Below are positions 35,869-43,999 of a stretch of DNA of 64,000 nt, piece after piece. The notes beneath the pieces were generated by a model. The model was not told the DNA's origin. It was given only the letters and a program-made list of their open reading frames with translations, and did not search any database. The DNA is from CAYPFY01 sp964410105 (GTDB lineage: Bacteria > Bacteroidota > Ignavibacteria > UBA10030 > SZUA-254). Both the position numbers and the translations under genes were made by a program. How positions within the stretch are numbered: position 1 is the first letter of the stretch; each line of letters starts with the position of its first letter. The stretch is from positions 1 through 64,000 of the forward strand of contig CAYPFY010000018.1 in NCBI GenBank assembly GCA_964410105.1. Reading direction: 5' to 3'.

Positions 35869-37077
35869 CTACAGATACCGTAACCACCATTCCTCTCTTC
35901 TCGACCTGAGATCGGAGAACCATCGGCAGGGGTAGTAGAGAAGCAGAATTGCCAGGGCCCATATTAAGTACAGGAGTCCGAGGCTCCACGTGTAGCCGGC
36001 CGGAGCCGGAGCGTTGCCCATGGGATGGTTCTCAAAAAGCCACGGGCTCACCTCGCCAAGGCGGATGCCGGAGACGATGAGCGCGAGGGCATGAATGAGC
36101 GGGATGTGGAGAATGTAGAAGAAAAACGGAACGCGGCCAAACATCGAGATGAGACGCGAAAGGCTCCCACCCGCGCGTTCGAGAACCGGAATCATGGCAA
36201 TGATCGGTCCGAGCGTCATGAGAAGGAAATCGAGCGACGCGGGATACTTTGTCGTGTTCAGGATAGCGAGCACGGGAGGTAACCCGGGCGGCCCTCCTGG
36301 AGAGGGTGGATGCCACGGTCGCGGATCCCCATAGATATTGAATCCCCGAAGAAGGAGGAAGAGCAAGGTCGCACCGAGCCCGATCATGAGGCAAAGTCGA
36401 TCCCGCCTCGATGGCTCCAGGGCGAGGATTTTCCCGAACCCGTAGCCCGCCGCCATGACCCCAATCCATGGGATGAGCGAGTAGAGAACGATCAACATGG
36501 GGCCGCCTTCTCCAAACCAGATGGGCCCGGCGAAGAAGCTGACATAGAAAATCTTCCAAAGCCACGCGCCGGGGTCGTTCCCGAGCGTGGGCGTGAGCGC
36601 GCCTGCGTACGAATCCAAAATATTGTGACCGGCGACGATGACAACTCCGATTGCGCCGATAAGTTTTACAGGCAATTTCACCAGGCCCGCAAGGAAGATC
36701 ATGCTCCACCCCAGGGACCAGATGACGCCGGCCATTTCATAGTGCGCGAAGTCGAGGTTGAAGGTCCAGGCGAGACGCAGGATTGTGAGCTCGAGGAAAA
36801 CCAGCCACCCGCCCCGGATCACCAGATGGCGCGACAGATTGGCATGTTTGCGGCCGGAGAAGAATGCGCTCGTCCCCGCAAGGAAAAAGAATGCAGGGGC
36901 GCAGAAGTGAGTGACCCAACGGGTGAAAAAGACGGCGGGCGAAGGGCCTCCGGCGGGAACGCCCGAATAAACGCGGACGTGGTCAATAGCCATCAGGATA
37001 ATGACCGCCCCGCGGACGAGATCGATCGACGTGATCCGCGAACTGGCCTGACCGACCTGTGGTTCCGTCTCTGGCAT
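35869..37077 (-). CDS. DUF1624 membrane protein (heparan-alpha-glucosaminide acyltransferase-like)
   Basis: Polytopic inner-membrane protein of the DUF1624/HGSNAT catalytic-like family, within the acyltransferase-3-type membrane enzymes. The start reads ITSIDLVRGAVIILMAIDHV, where D and R plus IDHVR are the family's first-helix motif, and about 10 to 11 further hydrophobic helices follow, such as FCAPAFFFLAGTSAFF and PFFFYILHIPLIHALALI. Length of 402 residues is typical. There is no recognised substrate. A 130-bp gap with a hairpin separates it from the peroxiredoxin gene upstream. Confidence 0.85.
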   Translation of the reverse strand: MPETEPQVGQASSRITSIDLVRGAVIILMAIDHVRVYSGVPAGGPSPAVFFTRWVTHFCAPAFFFLAGTSAFFSGRKHANLSRHLVIRGGWLVFLELTILRLAWTFNLDFAHYEMAGVIWSLGWSMIFLAGLVKLPVKLIGAIGVVIVAGHNILDSYAGALTPTLGNDPGAWLWKIFYVSFFAGPIWFGEGGPMLIVLYSLIPWIGVMAAGYGFGKILALEPSRRDRLCLMIGLGATLLFLLLRGFNIYGDPRPWHPPSPGGPPGLPPVLAILNTTKYPASLDFLLMTLGPIIAMIPVLERAGGSLSRLISMFGRVPFFFYILHIPLIHALALIVSGIRLGEVSPWLFENHPMGNAPAPAGYTWSLGLLYLIWALAILLLYYPCRWFSDLRSRREEWWLRYL

Positions 37078-37108
37078 GAACCCTTACCTTCGCGTCCGTT
37101 TGCTCCCC

Positions 37109-37126
37109 GCCGGGGGAATTCCCGGC
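37109..37126 (-). terminator. Hairpin between peroxiredoxin and DUF1624 genes
   Basis: GCCGGG (37109-37114) and CCCGGC (37121-37126) form a perfect 6-bp stem with a 6-nt loop, 82 bp past the peroxiredoxin stop on its strand. No U tract follows, so an intrinsic terminator is only possible; it may instead be a mRNA-stabilising hairpin. Confidence 0.3.
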
Positions 37127-37207
37127 AGGCACAGTCTTCCCCCCTCTCCCCCGACCCATTTCATCTTCAGTTGAGATGCGCCGGGAGTTTCCTGTTATGT
37201 CGGGGTG

Positions 37208-37870
37208 TCAGGCCCCGGGCTGCTTTATGATCCGAATGTAGGGCTTGGGAGCTTTCCACCCCTGAGGGTACTTTTCCTTCGCCTCGGCATCAGTGACCGA
37301 ACCCGCGATGATGACGTCGTCGCCCTGCTTCCAGTTGACGGGAGTGGCCACCTTATGCTTCGCGGTGAGTTGCAGCGAGTCGATGATACGCAGGACCTCG
37401 TCGAAGTTCCGGCCCGTCGTCATCGGATAGGTGAGGGTGAGTTTGATTTTCTTGTCGGGCCCCACCACGAAAACGGATCGGACGGTCTGGTTGGCCGCAG
37501 GGGTTCGTCCTTCGGAGGTCCCGGCTTCCTGGGCCGGAAGCATATCGTAGAGTTTTGCTACGGACAGGTCGCGATCGCCTATCATCGGATAGTTTACGGA
37601 GAAACCCTGGGTTTCCTTAATATCCTTTTCCCATTCTTTGTGACTCTCGACCGGATCGACGCTCAGACCGATAATCTTCACGTTCCGCTTCTTGAACTCC
37701 GGTTCGAGTTTGGCCATGTATCCCAGCTCCGTCGTACAGACGGGCGTGAAATCCTTGGGGTGTGAAAACAGCACCGCCCAACCGCCTCCTATCCAGTCGT
37801 GGAAGTTGATTGTGCCCTGCGTGGTTGGCGCCGTAAAATTCGGCGCATCGTCATTTATTCGGAGAGACAT
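37208..37870 (-). CDS. Peroxiredoxin, 1-Cys (Prx6) type
   Basis: Thiol peroxidase that reduces hydrogen peroxide and organic hydroperoxides. The peroxidatic cysteine lies in SHPKDFTPVCTTELG (around residue 47), with the conserved T and P. The long C-terminal domain (VNWKQGDDVIIAGSVTDAEA and YPQGWKAPKPYIR) identifies the Prx6 subgroup; there is no second conserved cysteine. At 220 residues it is normal. It lies upstream of DUF1624, DUF2630, YjdI and pirin on the same strand. Confidence 0.95.
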   Translation of the reverse strand: MSLRINDDAPNFTAPTTQGTINFHDWIGGGWAVLFSHPKDFTPVCTTELGYMAKLEPEFKKRNVKIIGLSVDPVESHKEWEKDIKETQGFSVNYPMIGDRDLSVAKLYDMLPAQEAGTSEGRTPAANQTVRSVFVVGPDKKIKLTLTYPMTTGRNFDEVLRIIDSLQLTAKHKVATPVNWKQGDDVIIAGSVTDAEAKEKYPQGWKAPKPYIRIIKQPGA

Positions 37871-38544
37871 GGTGACTCCTTTCGTTATGGTTTTTAATAA
37901 TGATTAGTGGGATTACCCGGCAATGAGTAATATCCAGTCTTACGTGAAGTTCGTGGTGCCACGGCAAAATCGACAAGAAGTATTGCTCGATGCTCCATCG
38001 GCGCGGAGGCAATGCGACGTAGCCTCATCCCCCCTGCCGCCATGACGATCGATCTCTGCCGTCTTCAGATCGGCCCTGCCGGAAACCATCCTTGGCCTCT
38101 GCGCCAACACTCAAGAATGTGAGGAAACGCGCCTCTCTCCTCCGACAGCCGGTCAGAAGCTCTTTTTCCTCGAATTCGGATTACCACACATGATAAGAAT
38201 TCATCAAAAATAATGCAACATGGCCGAGAACGGTCCATCGTTCGCTTCTGATGACATCAACTTTGCCGATGGTAGGGGGAGGGGAAGCGTCCGCAAAGTT
38301 TGGGTCTCTGACGAACTATTTATCGGCTATTCCCCTGGCGGGGGGTGCAGCATTTTTGCATTTTCAAGTAAGAAATGGCTAATTAGTAACCGTTCCGGAA
38401 CCGCGAGGCTAATCCCCTGGACGATCTCCTCTCCGGATCTGGGGTGGCCGGCGCCACGTTCCGTGGTCGCTTGTTTTAAAGGCTCAGAATGTATAACTTG
38501 GTGCCTCTCTCTGTGACCTCTTTCAATGGATTCACTGAATCGTA
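37871..38544. other. Intergenic region with a structured element before the molybdate genes
   Basis: No convincing gene. Inside, AACTTTGC (38259-38266) pairs perfectly over 8 bp with GCAAAGTT (38293-38300) around a G-rich 26-nt loop, and a shorter CCCC-TGGC-GGGG hairpin follows near 38335. A 98-codon frame over this (38220-38516) has atypical composition and no family match, and is not called. The hairpins lie upstream of the mop/modE genes and could be a leader structure. I could not fit them to a known riboswitch family. Confidence 0.35.
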
Positions 38545-38754
38545 ATGAAGCTCAGCGCGCGGAATAAACTGAAGGGAAAAGTCATCCTTGTGGAGGAAGG
38601 ATTGATCACGGCGAAGGTGAAGCTTGATCTCGGGAATGGCAATATTGTGACGTCAATTATATCCCGCGACGCGCTCGACGATCTCCAGATCAAGGTGAAT
38701 GACGTCGCCTATGCTGTCATCAAATCCACCGAGATCATGATCGGGAAGGACTAG
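38545..38754 (+). CDS. Mop-type molybdate-binding (TOBE) protein
   Basis: A 69-residue single TOBE/Mop domain protein. The opening KLSARNKLKGKVILVEEGLI and the SRDALDDLQIKVND-like core, ending AVIKSTEIMIG, are diagnostic of molbindins, which bind molybdate or tungstate in the cytoplasm as oligomers. It lies 18 bp upstream of modE. In E. coli, ModE carries two such domains itself; here they are separate, so this protein probably acts as molybdate store or the sensing partner for the HTH-only ModE. Confidence 0.9.
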   Translation: MKLSARNKLKGKVILVEEGLITAKVKLDLGNGNIVTSIISRDALDDLQIKVNDVAYAVIKSTEIMIGKD

Positions 38755-38772
38755 CGTTCCGGCAAAAGCTGT

Positions 38773-39105
38773 ATGATAAAAGTTGATCTGCAGATAGAAA
38801 TTATGCGCAACGGCCAGTCATTCCTTCGACCGGCAACGGTCAAACTTCTTGAAGAAGTTGAGCGGCGGGGAAGTCTGCGGTCGGCAGCAAAGGTGTTGCA
38901 CGTCTCTTACCAGTATGCCTGGGATCTCATCGATGAGGTGAACGGCGTGGCGTCGGAACCGGTGGTCGTGAAGCAGCGGGGGGGAGTCCGCGGGGGAGGG
39001 GCCCGCCTCTCGGCGCGGGGACGAGGTCTCATCGACGATTTCAAGCATATTGAGAGGCTCGTAAATCGGTTTGCGAAGAAGATGAACGCCGAGATAGGTT
39101 TTTAA
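38773..39105 (+). CDS. modE: ModE-type regulator, DNA-binding domain only
   Basis: A 110-residue winged-helix protein matching the N-terminal DNA-binding domain of the molybdate regulator ModE. LRPATVKLLEEVERRGSLRSAAKVLHVSYQYAWDLI is the LysR-like helix-turn-helix of the ModE group, and PVVVKQRGGVRGGGARLSARGRGLI is the wing. E. coli ModE (about 260 residues) also has two TOBE domains, which are absent here; the adjacent mop gene may supply molybdate binding. A perfect palindrome with CGTTAT/ATAACG arms begins 11 bp after its stop. Confidence 0.85.
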   Translation: MIKVDLQIEIMRNGQSFLRPATVKLLEEVERRGSLRSAAKVLHVSYQYAWDLIDEVNGVASEPVVVKQRGGVRGGGARLSARGRGLIDDFKHIERLVNRFAKKMNAEIGF

Positions 39106-39115
39106 TTTTTTTGGG

Positions 39116-39145
39116 GAGCGTTATCTAATTTAGAAGATAACGCTC
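39116..39145 (+). promoter_or_regulatory. Putative ModE operator upstream of the molybdate porin
   Basis: A perfect 11-bp inverted repeat, GAGCGTTATCT (39116-39126) and AGATAACGCTC (39135-39145), with an 8-nt spacer. The CGTTAT/ATAACG arms match the known ModE box of E. coli. It lies 161 bp before the porin ATG and directly behind modE, so it fits control of the porin-modA transcription unit. There is no U tract after the hairpin to suggest a terminator. Pattern seen; binding inferred. Confidence 0.65.
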
Positions 39146-39306
39146 GGCGAGCGGGGAATGTGTGCCTCCTCCCGACCGCGTCACCTCCCGGAAGAGATAT
39201 CCTTAGTTGTTGAGAAATGCTTAAGAGTTAGCCCAGGACTTCGGGCCTATGGCAGATGGGCTGCAGAATGAATTCGAAAAACAAATAACAGAAGGGAAGA
39301 ATATCC

Positions 39307-40488
39307 ATGCCAACCCGGCTCGTCCGTCTCGCGACGGTTCTCCTTGTACCCCTCTCTGCGTTCTCACAGTTCAAGATCGATCTGGGCGAAGGGAGGGAGC
39401 TGACGATCACTCAGGCCGCACAGGCCTGGGATATCGCGTCATTTCGTATGAGTGCGCCCGATGCGGTGGACAGGCGTAATGACATCTATCTACGGCGAGC
39501 CCGGCTGGGGTTTGAGGGAAAGATGCGCAGCACCATCGCATTTAATCTCTCCTTCGCCTACGACGGCATCGGAAAGGACCCGTATACTCCGACATCGGGC
39601 TCGGCCAACGCGTCGGACAACCGGGACTTTTATCTCTGGGATGCGTTCTGGATCTGGTCGCTCTCCCCGGAGCTTAATCTCGTTTTCGGATATTTCAGGC
39701 CTCAGGCCGGCAAGGAACAGATCAGCAGCGAGTTCTATGTAATTTCTCTCGATAAATCCCTTGGGGATGTCCAACCCCGACTGCACCTGCTGGCCAGGAG
39801 CACCGGTCGCGAGACCGGTGCCAATATCGGCGGACTCTGTCTTTCCGACGGGTGGAGCCTCAACTATAATGTCGGGATCTTCGATCCCTCGAACAAATCC
39901 ATCATCGGCAATGGAACCAGGTGGGCGCCCCTAGTCACAGGACGGGTTGCGCTCAGCATCGGCGATCCGGAAATGAAACAGTATAAAATCTCGTACGTGC
40001 AGTCGTATTACGGCAAGCGGAACGGCACAACTCTCGGAGTGAACGGAGCGCGGCAGGGCGTGACCGAAATTTTCAGCAGCAATGCCCTCTACGGCGCGGA
40101 TGTTCTGTCGAACTATGGGCCGTTTGATTTCGATGCCGAGTACGATTGTCTGTACAGAAGTACGATTCTACCAGCGGGAGGCGTCGATCCGACGACCGAC
40201 AGGGTGTTCTCCGCAAAAGCGGGTTATATCATCGCGACGTGGGGGGATGATGCGCTGGAACCCGTCGCCGAGTATACCGGCGAGCGCGCCTCAGAGAAGG
40301 GAGCCGTGCACGCGACCAACGGATTTACCGGCTCGGTGAGCCGGGATCTGTATGATATCGGCGTGAACTGGCTCAGGAACGGGGATAAATTCAAAATCAG
40401 TCTTCATTATGTGTGGGGAAAGAACTATGCCAAGGCTCCCGATGACGATTTCTCGTACCTTGGACTCGGCACTCAATTACTTTTCTAA
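39307..40488 (+). CDS. Outer-membrane porin of the molybdate locus
   Basis: Outer-membrane beta-barrel, resembling the phosphate-selective porin O/P group. A signal peptide (LVRLATVLLVPLSAFSQF) precedes a barrel beginning with WDIASFRMSAPDAV and RNDIYLRRARLGFEGK, with alternating strands to a C-terminal LGTQLLF ending in phenylalanine, the usual assembly signal. It has 393 residues, similar to the pst porin but clearly a different sequence. It is followed after 12 bp by modA, so it probably carries molybdate or related oxyanions across the outer membrane. The role is inferred from context. Confidence 0.83.
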   Translation: MPTRLVRLATVLLVPLSAFSQFKIDLGEGRELTITQAAQAWDIASFRMSAPDAVDRRNDIYLRRARLGFEGKMRSTIAFNLSFAYDGIGKDPYTPTSGSANASDNRDFYLWDAFWIWSLSPELNLVFGYFRPQAGKEQISSEFYVISLDKSLGDVQPRLHLLARSTGRETGANIGGLCLSDGWSLNYNVGIFDPSNKSIIGNGTRWAPLVTGRVALSIGDPEMKQYKISYVQSYYGKRNGTTLGVNGARQGVTEIFSSNALYGADVLSNYGPFDFDAEYDCLYRSTILPAGGVDPTTDRVFSAKAGYIIATWGDDALEPVAEYTGERASEKGAVHATNGFTGSVSRDLYDIGVNWLRNGDKFKISLHYVWGKNYAKAPDDDFSYLGLGTQLLF

Positions 40489-40500
40489 CCGGAGGTAAGT

Positions 40501-41325
40501 ATGGCTCTTCGTATCGTGGTGTGCTTCCTCCTGGCATTCGCTTCGCAGGTTCCGGCTCGGCTGAAGGCTCAAGCCAATGAAAAACCTCAGCTCGTGGTGT
40601 TCGCCGCGGCCTCTCTCACGGAAGTTTTTCGGGAACTGGGAAAAAATTTTGAGGCTCAGAATTCAGTCACTGTGCAATTCGATTTCGCCGGCTCACAGCA
40701 GCTCGTGCAGCAGCTGGCCCTGGGCGCAAGGGCGGATGTGCTCGCGACCGCGGATATCAAGCAGATGAGCGCCGCACGCCGATCGGGGTTGATCGATTCC
40801 TCTTCCGTGAGGATTCTGGCCAGGAATAGGCTTGTCGTCATTGCTCCAGAGGATAATCCGGCGCATATCGCCCGGCTCCAAGACCTGGCTGTTCCTAACC
40901 TGAAGATTGTTATCGCTGATTCCGCTGTCCCGGCCGGGCGCTACGCGCGGCAGGTTCTTGAGCGCTGCTCTGACAAGAACGTCTTCGGGACGTTGTATAA
41001 GGATCGGGTCTTGAAGAACATCGTCTCATTTGAGGAAAACGTCCGCGCAGTGCTCGCAAAAGTTCAGCTGGGTGAGTGCGACGCGGGGATCGTCTACCAT
41101 TCCGATGTCGCATCCGACAGTCTGCACCGCATCACCCGTATCGAGATACCCGATTCATTGAATGTTGTGGCCGAATACCCCATCGCAATCGCACGCGAAT
41201 CGAATTCTCGTGAAGCGGCGGCAAAGTTTTTCACGTACGTCCTCTCCGAAGACGCGGCGAAGGTGCTCTCGAAGTTCGGATTCATCCCCACTACCCCGTC
41301 GGGTAGGAGCAAAGGCGGAAGTTGA
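40501..41325 (+). CDS. modA: Molybdate-binding periplasmic protein ModA
   Basis: Periplasmic binding protein of the molybdate ABC importer. A signal peptide (IVVCFLLAFASQVPARLKAQ) is followed by LVVFAAASLTEVFRELGKNF (the serine-bearing anion-binding strand), DFAGSQQLVQQLALGARADVLATAD (second binding loop) and VPAGRYARQVLE. The C-terminal FTYVLSEDAAKVLSKFGFIP matches the family end. Length of 274 residues is normal, so modA is complete. However, no modB or modC permease/ATPase follows, which is unusual. The next DNA is a truncated gene on the other strand, so the import machinery must lie elsewhere or have been lost. Confidence 0.93.
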   Translation: MALRIVVCFLLAFASQVPARLKAQANEKPQLVVFAAASLTEVFRELGKNFEAQNSVTVQFDFAGSQQLVQQLALGARADVLATADIKQMSAARRSGLIDSSSVRILARNRLVVIAPEDNPAHIARLQDLAVPNLKIVIADSAVPAGRYARQVLERCSDKNVFGTLYKDRVLKNIVSFEENVRAVLAKVQLGECDAGIVYHSDVASDSLHRITRIEIPDSLNVVAEYPIAIARESNSREAAAKFFTYVLSEDAAKVLSKFGFIPTTPSGRSKGGS

Positions 41326-41543
41326 AGCGAATCAGGAGTTCCAGATGAAGACGCCGGCTCTGCCGTGCCTTGACTCTGTCCTGTAACGTGATTCTGGACG
41401 AGCGTGGTTAGTGGCATGCTCGTGTCGTGCGCAACGTCGTATCCCACTAAGAGGTGGTAGGGAGGGGTTTGGCCGATCGCAGCACTCGAAGTGAAGAAAG
41501 CTATGAACGCTAGAGGGAAGTTGACGACAATTTGTTTCCACAT
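41326..41543 (-). pseudogene. Truncated exported-protein gene at the modA junction
   Basis: A minus-strand frame begins with a very strong Shine-Dalgarno (AAAGGAGG) and a clean signal peptide (MWKQIVVNFPLAFIAFFTSS, cleavage near AAIGQT). The mature part reads PYHLLVGYDVAHDTSMPLTT and then runs straight into the antisense of modA. It is therefore the 5' end of a gene whose remainder has been lost at the modA boundary. The family of the original protein is not recognisable. Confidence 0.5.
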
Positions 41544-41733
41544 AAATCCTCCTTTTGGACTCTTGAACTGCTGATATCATGAGTTATTCGTCCGTTCATT
41601 TGGCAAGCAGTCACGCCGACGCGAAGCCATCGCAATGGATTCCATAAAGAATCGTTCATCGTCCCCAATGTGGGCCACCCTCGCGGCAGAAGAGTTAGGG
41701 TGACGTGTTCTTTTCTCGAAGCCAATTCATGTT

Positions 41734-43047
41734 TTATCTTGCGGGAGATCGCCTCGACATTCGAAGGAGGATCGCGCGCGAAGACGTGTAGCCCACGGCA
41801 AACATCGTGTTTCCCTTGAAATCGACCGAAGCATAGACGGCCGCTGCAGCAGCATGGGGATACCTCTGGAAATTCAACCCGTTATAGTGAGCTACAGCTC
41901 CAAAGTCTCCGACGACAAACAGATCATTGCTGGCGGTGCCACGTAATTTCTCGGTGAACACCGGTAGCACATTGATGCCTGCTATTTCCTTCCATACGTT
42001 ATCTGGTCCGCGAGTGAACACTCCATCGCCGCAAGAAAAGATCCTTGAAGGGTTGGCAAACCATATTGAATAGAATCTTCTATCTGGAACTCCCTCCACT
42101 GTGCCAACGACATGGTTTCCGACAATCCGAAGGATCATCTGATCTCCCATACTAGTAACTTCGGCGGCGACGGAAAGTATATCTAAAGAGCCGTCTGCGG
42201 GATTACGTATTCCCGAAATATCTTGGATTGTTCCAGTTATCCTGCTCGACAGGTTGTGCCATATCACTCCATCGAAGTGAGCAATTGAACCATTCGTACC
42301 AACCATGTACAAGTTTGATGAACTCGTTCCCCAAAATTTCTTGATGTACCCACCAAAAACTCCCGCAACATTGTATCCGTGCCAGCGGGTCCCATCCCAA
42401 TGGTAGGGCGCAGAGCTCCCAACCCAGACATCTGTCGAGGAGAAGGCGAATACCGCTCGAAGTTGGACGTACGTAGCACTCTGCTGCAGGGTCCACGATT
42501 TGCCATTCCACGTGAGAAAGTTGAATGGATCGGTATTGAATTGGCCGGTGCTATCGCGATAGTAAATCTCACCGACAGCGTACGCCAACGAGTCATTGAT
42601 GACTGCTACATCATAGAGAGCGCTTGCCGCATCGCCGAGGGTATCGATTGTGACATCGAATTCGTGGCCAGTTGTGTCGAGAGTTCTAACAGCAAGTGAT
42701 ATGCTATCCGAAAGAAAAGCATAGTCGGCCTTGATCCTAGCACCGAAGACGTACGTACGTCCCGGCATCAGCGAATCAGCGTAGATAGTTGTATCAGGAC
42801 CAAAGAATCGCGTAGTCACAAATCTCCTTCCATCCTGCGTCAGGGCTAGATCCTTCGAACCATTTGATATTATGGAGGACACTCGAATCCAAGCCTCCGT
42901 GACCTCAACGTCAACCACTGTGAGCCCGGCGTTTGGAATGTTTGAGCCGGAAGGATTATCCTTGCAGGCAAAGCCTCCCAGTTGAAGGATAAGGCCGACG
43001 ATCATCGCGGAACTCCCAAGGGCAAATATCTTTAAACTGTGACGCAT
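41734..43047 (-). CDS. Exported lipoprotein with beta-propeller repeats
   Basis: A 437-residue exported protein with a lipobox-like N-terminus (IVGLILQLGGFACKD), so probably a lipoprotein. An N-terminal Ig/fibronectin-like part (residues 40-130) is followed by repeats of the kind FLTWNGKSWTL, APYHWDGTRWHGYN, IAHFDGVIWHNL and AHYNGLNFQRYP, the 'W-[DN]-G-x-x-W' blades of a beta-propeller. Such proteins are common in Ignavibacteria and their relatives; no enzyme function is implied. The gene is lower in GC than its neighbours and lies in the 41.3-44 kb patch. Confidence 0.78.
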   Translation of the reverse strand: MRHSLKIFALGSSAMIVGLILQLGGFACKDNPSGSNIPNAGLTVVDVEVTEAWIRVSSIISNGSKDLALTQDGRRFVTTRFFGPDTTIYADSLMPGRTYVFGARIKADYAFLSDSISLAVRTLDTTGHEFDVTIDTLGDAASALYDVAVINDSLAYAVGEIYYRDSTGQFNTDPFNFLTWNGKSWTLQQSATYVQLRAVFAFSSTDVWVGSSAPYHWDGTRWHGYNVAGVFGGYIKKFWGTSSSNLYMVGTNGSIAHFDGVIWHNLSSRITGTIQDISGIRNPADGSLDILSVAAEVTSMGDQMILRIVGNHVVGTVEGVPDRRFYSIWFANPSRIFSCGDGVFTRGPDNVWKEIAGINVLPVFTEKLRGTASNDLFVVGDFGAVAHYNGLNFQRYPHAAAAAVYASVDFKGNTMFAVGYTSSRAILLRMSRRSPAR

Positions 43048-43999
43048 ACCTTCATCAAATGATCAGACAGAATACTTACCAATCATTCGCATGATCTCAC
43101 GCTATTCAAAGTCACATCTCCTCAGAAATGGACGAGCGATAAAATTATCGATCGGAATTTGTCAGCCCTATTCGAAAGTGGCACTTACGGAACTCCAAGT
43201 TGCACTACATACTGAGCAGAAAAGCCTATCCGGCTGCCCCAGAACAGCAGGATGGAATTTTGATAAATAAGAGGGAGATCTCTTGGGCGGGGAAGAAAGT
43301 TTGAGGCAGGCGCGCGAGATGAACCAAAAAACTGACGGAGACATGATAACTCCCTGCTAGCATCGCAAAATGAATACGAAGTTTTGATAAATGCAAACAT
43401 TAGAACTCCATCACACCTTTTATCTCGTGTGGGTTTCAGAACATTCTGCGTCAGTGTCTAAAGACCGCGATATTGAGTAACAATGATCGCTTATCTTGGT
43501 GTAGACAATCTTAACAAGAAAACAGAATATGTCGATACTGAAGATAATCAGGTGACTCTCAGATGATAGACCCAGAGATTTGAGTTTACGATCGGAATTC
43601 TGTGTCTTCCAAGCGATGATCCAATGGCTCAGTGGGGAGCCGGTAGGTCGAATCATCTCTTTAATCCAACAAGCCAAGTTAGCTTGGGGTTAGTTCGGGA
43701 GATCGAGGTGCTAACAGTACCGCCCTATTTAGACTGGAAAAGGTGCTCAAAAACCTTGCGCCAGTAGCCCGATTATGATAGATCGCCAGCCTACTTAAGC
43801 GGGAGCAGAATCGACAATTCACCGAAAACGCCTCGAGCATCGCCAGCCGGGAGAATAACCGTCCCGTCGGATGGTTGCGTGACTTTTTTCCCGGGTCCAC
43901 CATTGCGCGGGTTTGGCGACAATGCCACTCAGCGCCGTGCTTATGCATCTCCTGTCAATTGCGAATCTTTGCGCAAAGCTACGGACCTGTCAACCTGAG
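43048..43999. other. Gene-poor, lower-GC stretch before kdpE
   Basis: About 950 bp without a supportable gene. Open frames of 70-90 codons occur on the minus strand (43185-43400, 43420-43677, 43679-43948), but none shows a signal peptide, known motif or ribosome-binding site. No tRNA-like fold, inverted terminal repeats or transposase remnant was recognised. With the truncated gene at 41.4 kb and the propeller lipoprotein it forms an accessory patch between two operons. Confidence 0.5.

Noticed and set aside
37880..37920. TTA repeats upstream of the peroxiredoxin gene as another Pho box
   Set aside because: The spacings are 9, 10 and 9 bp, not the constant 11 bp seen at the four accepted sites.
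38220..38516. 98-codon frame before mop
   Set aside because: No signal, motif or ribosome-binding site, and a perfect inverted repeat lies inside it; treated as a leader region.
43420..43948. Two 85-90-codon minus-strand frames
   Set aside because: Unusual residue make-up, no start signals, no family; a tRNA-like fold was also looked for here and not found.
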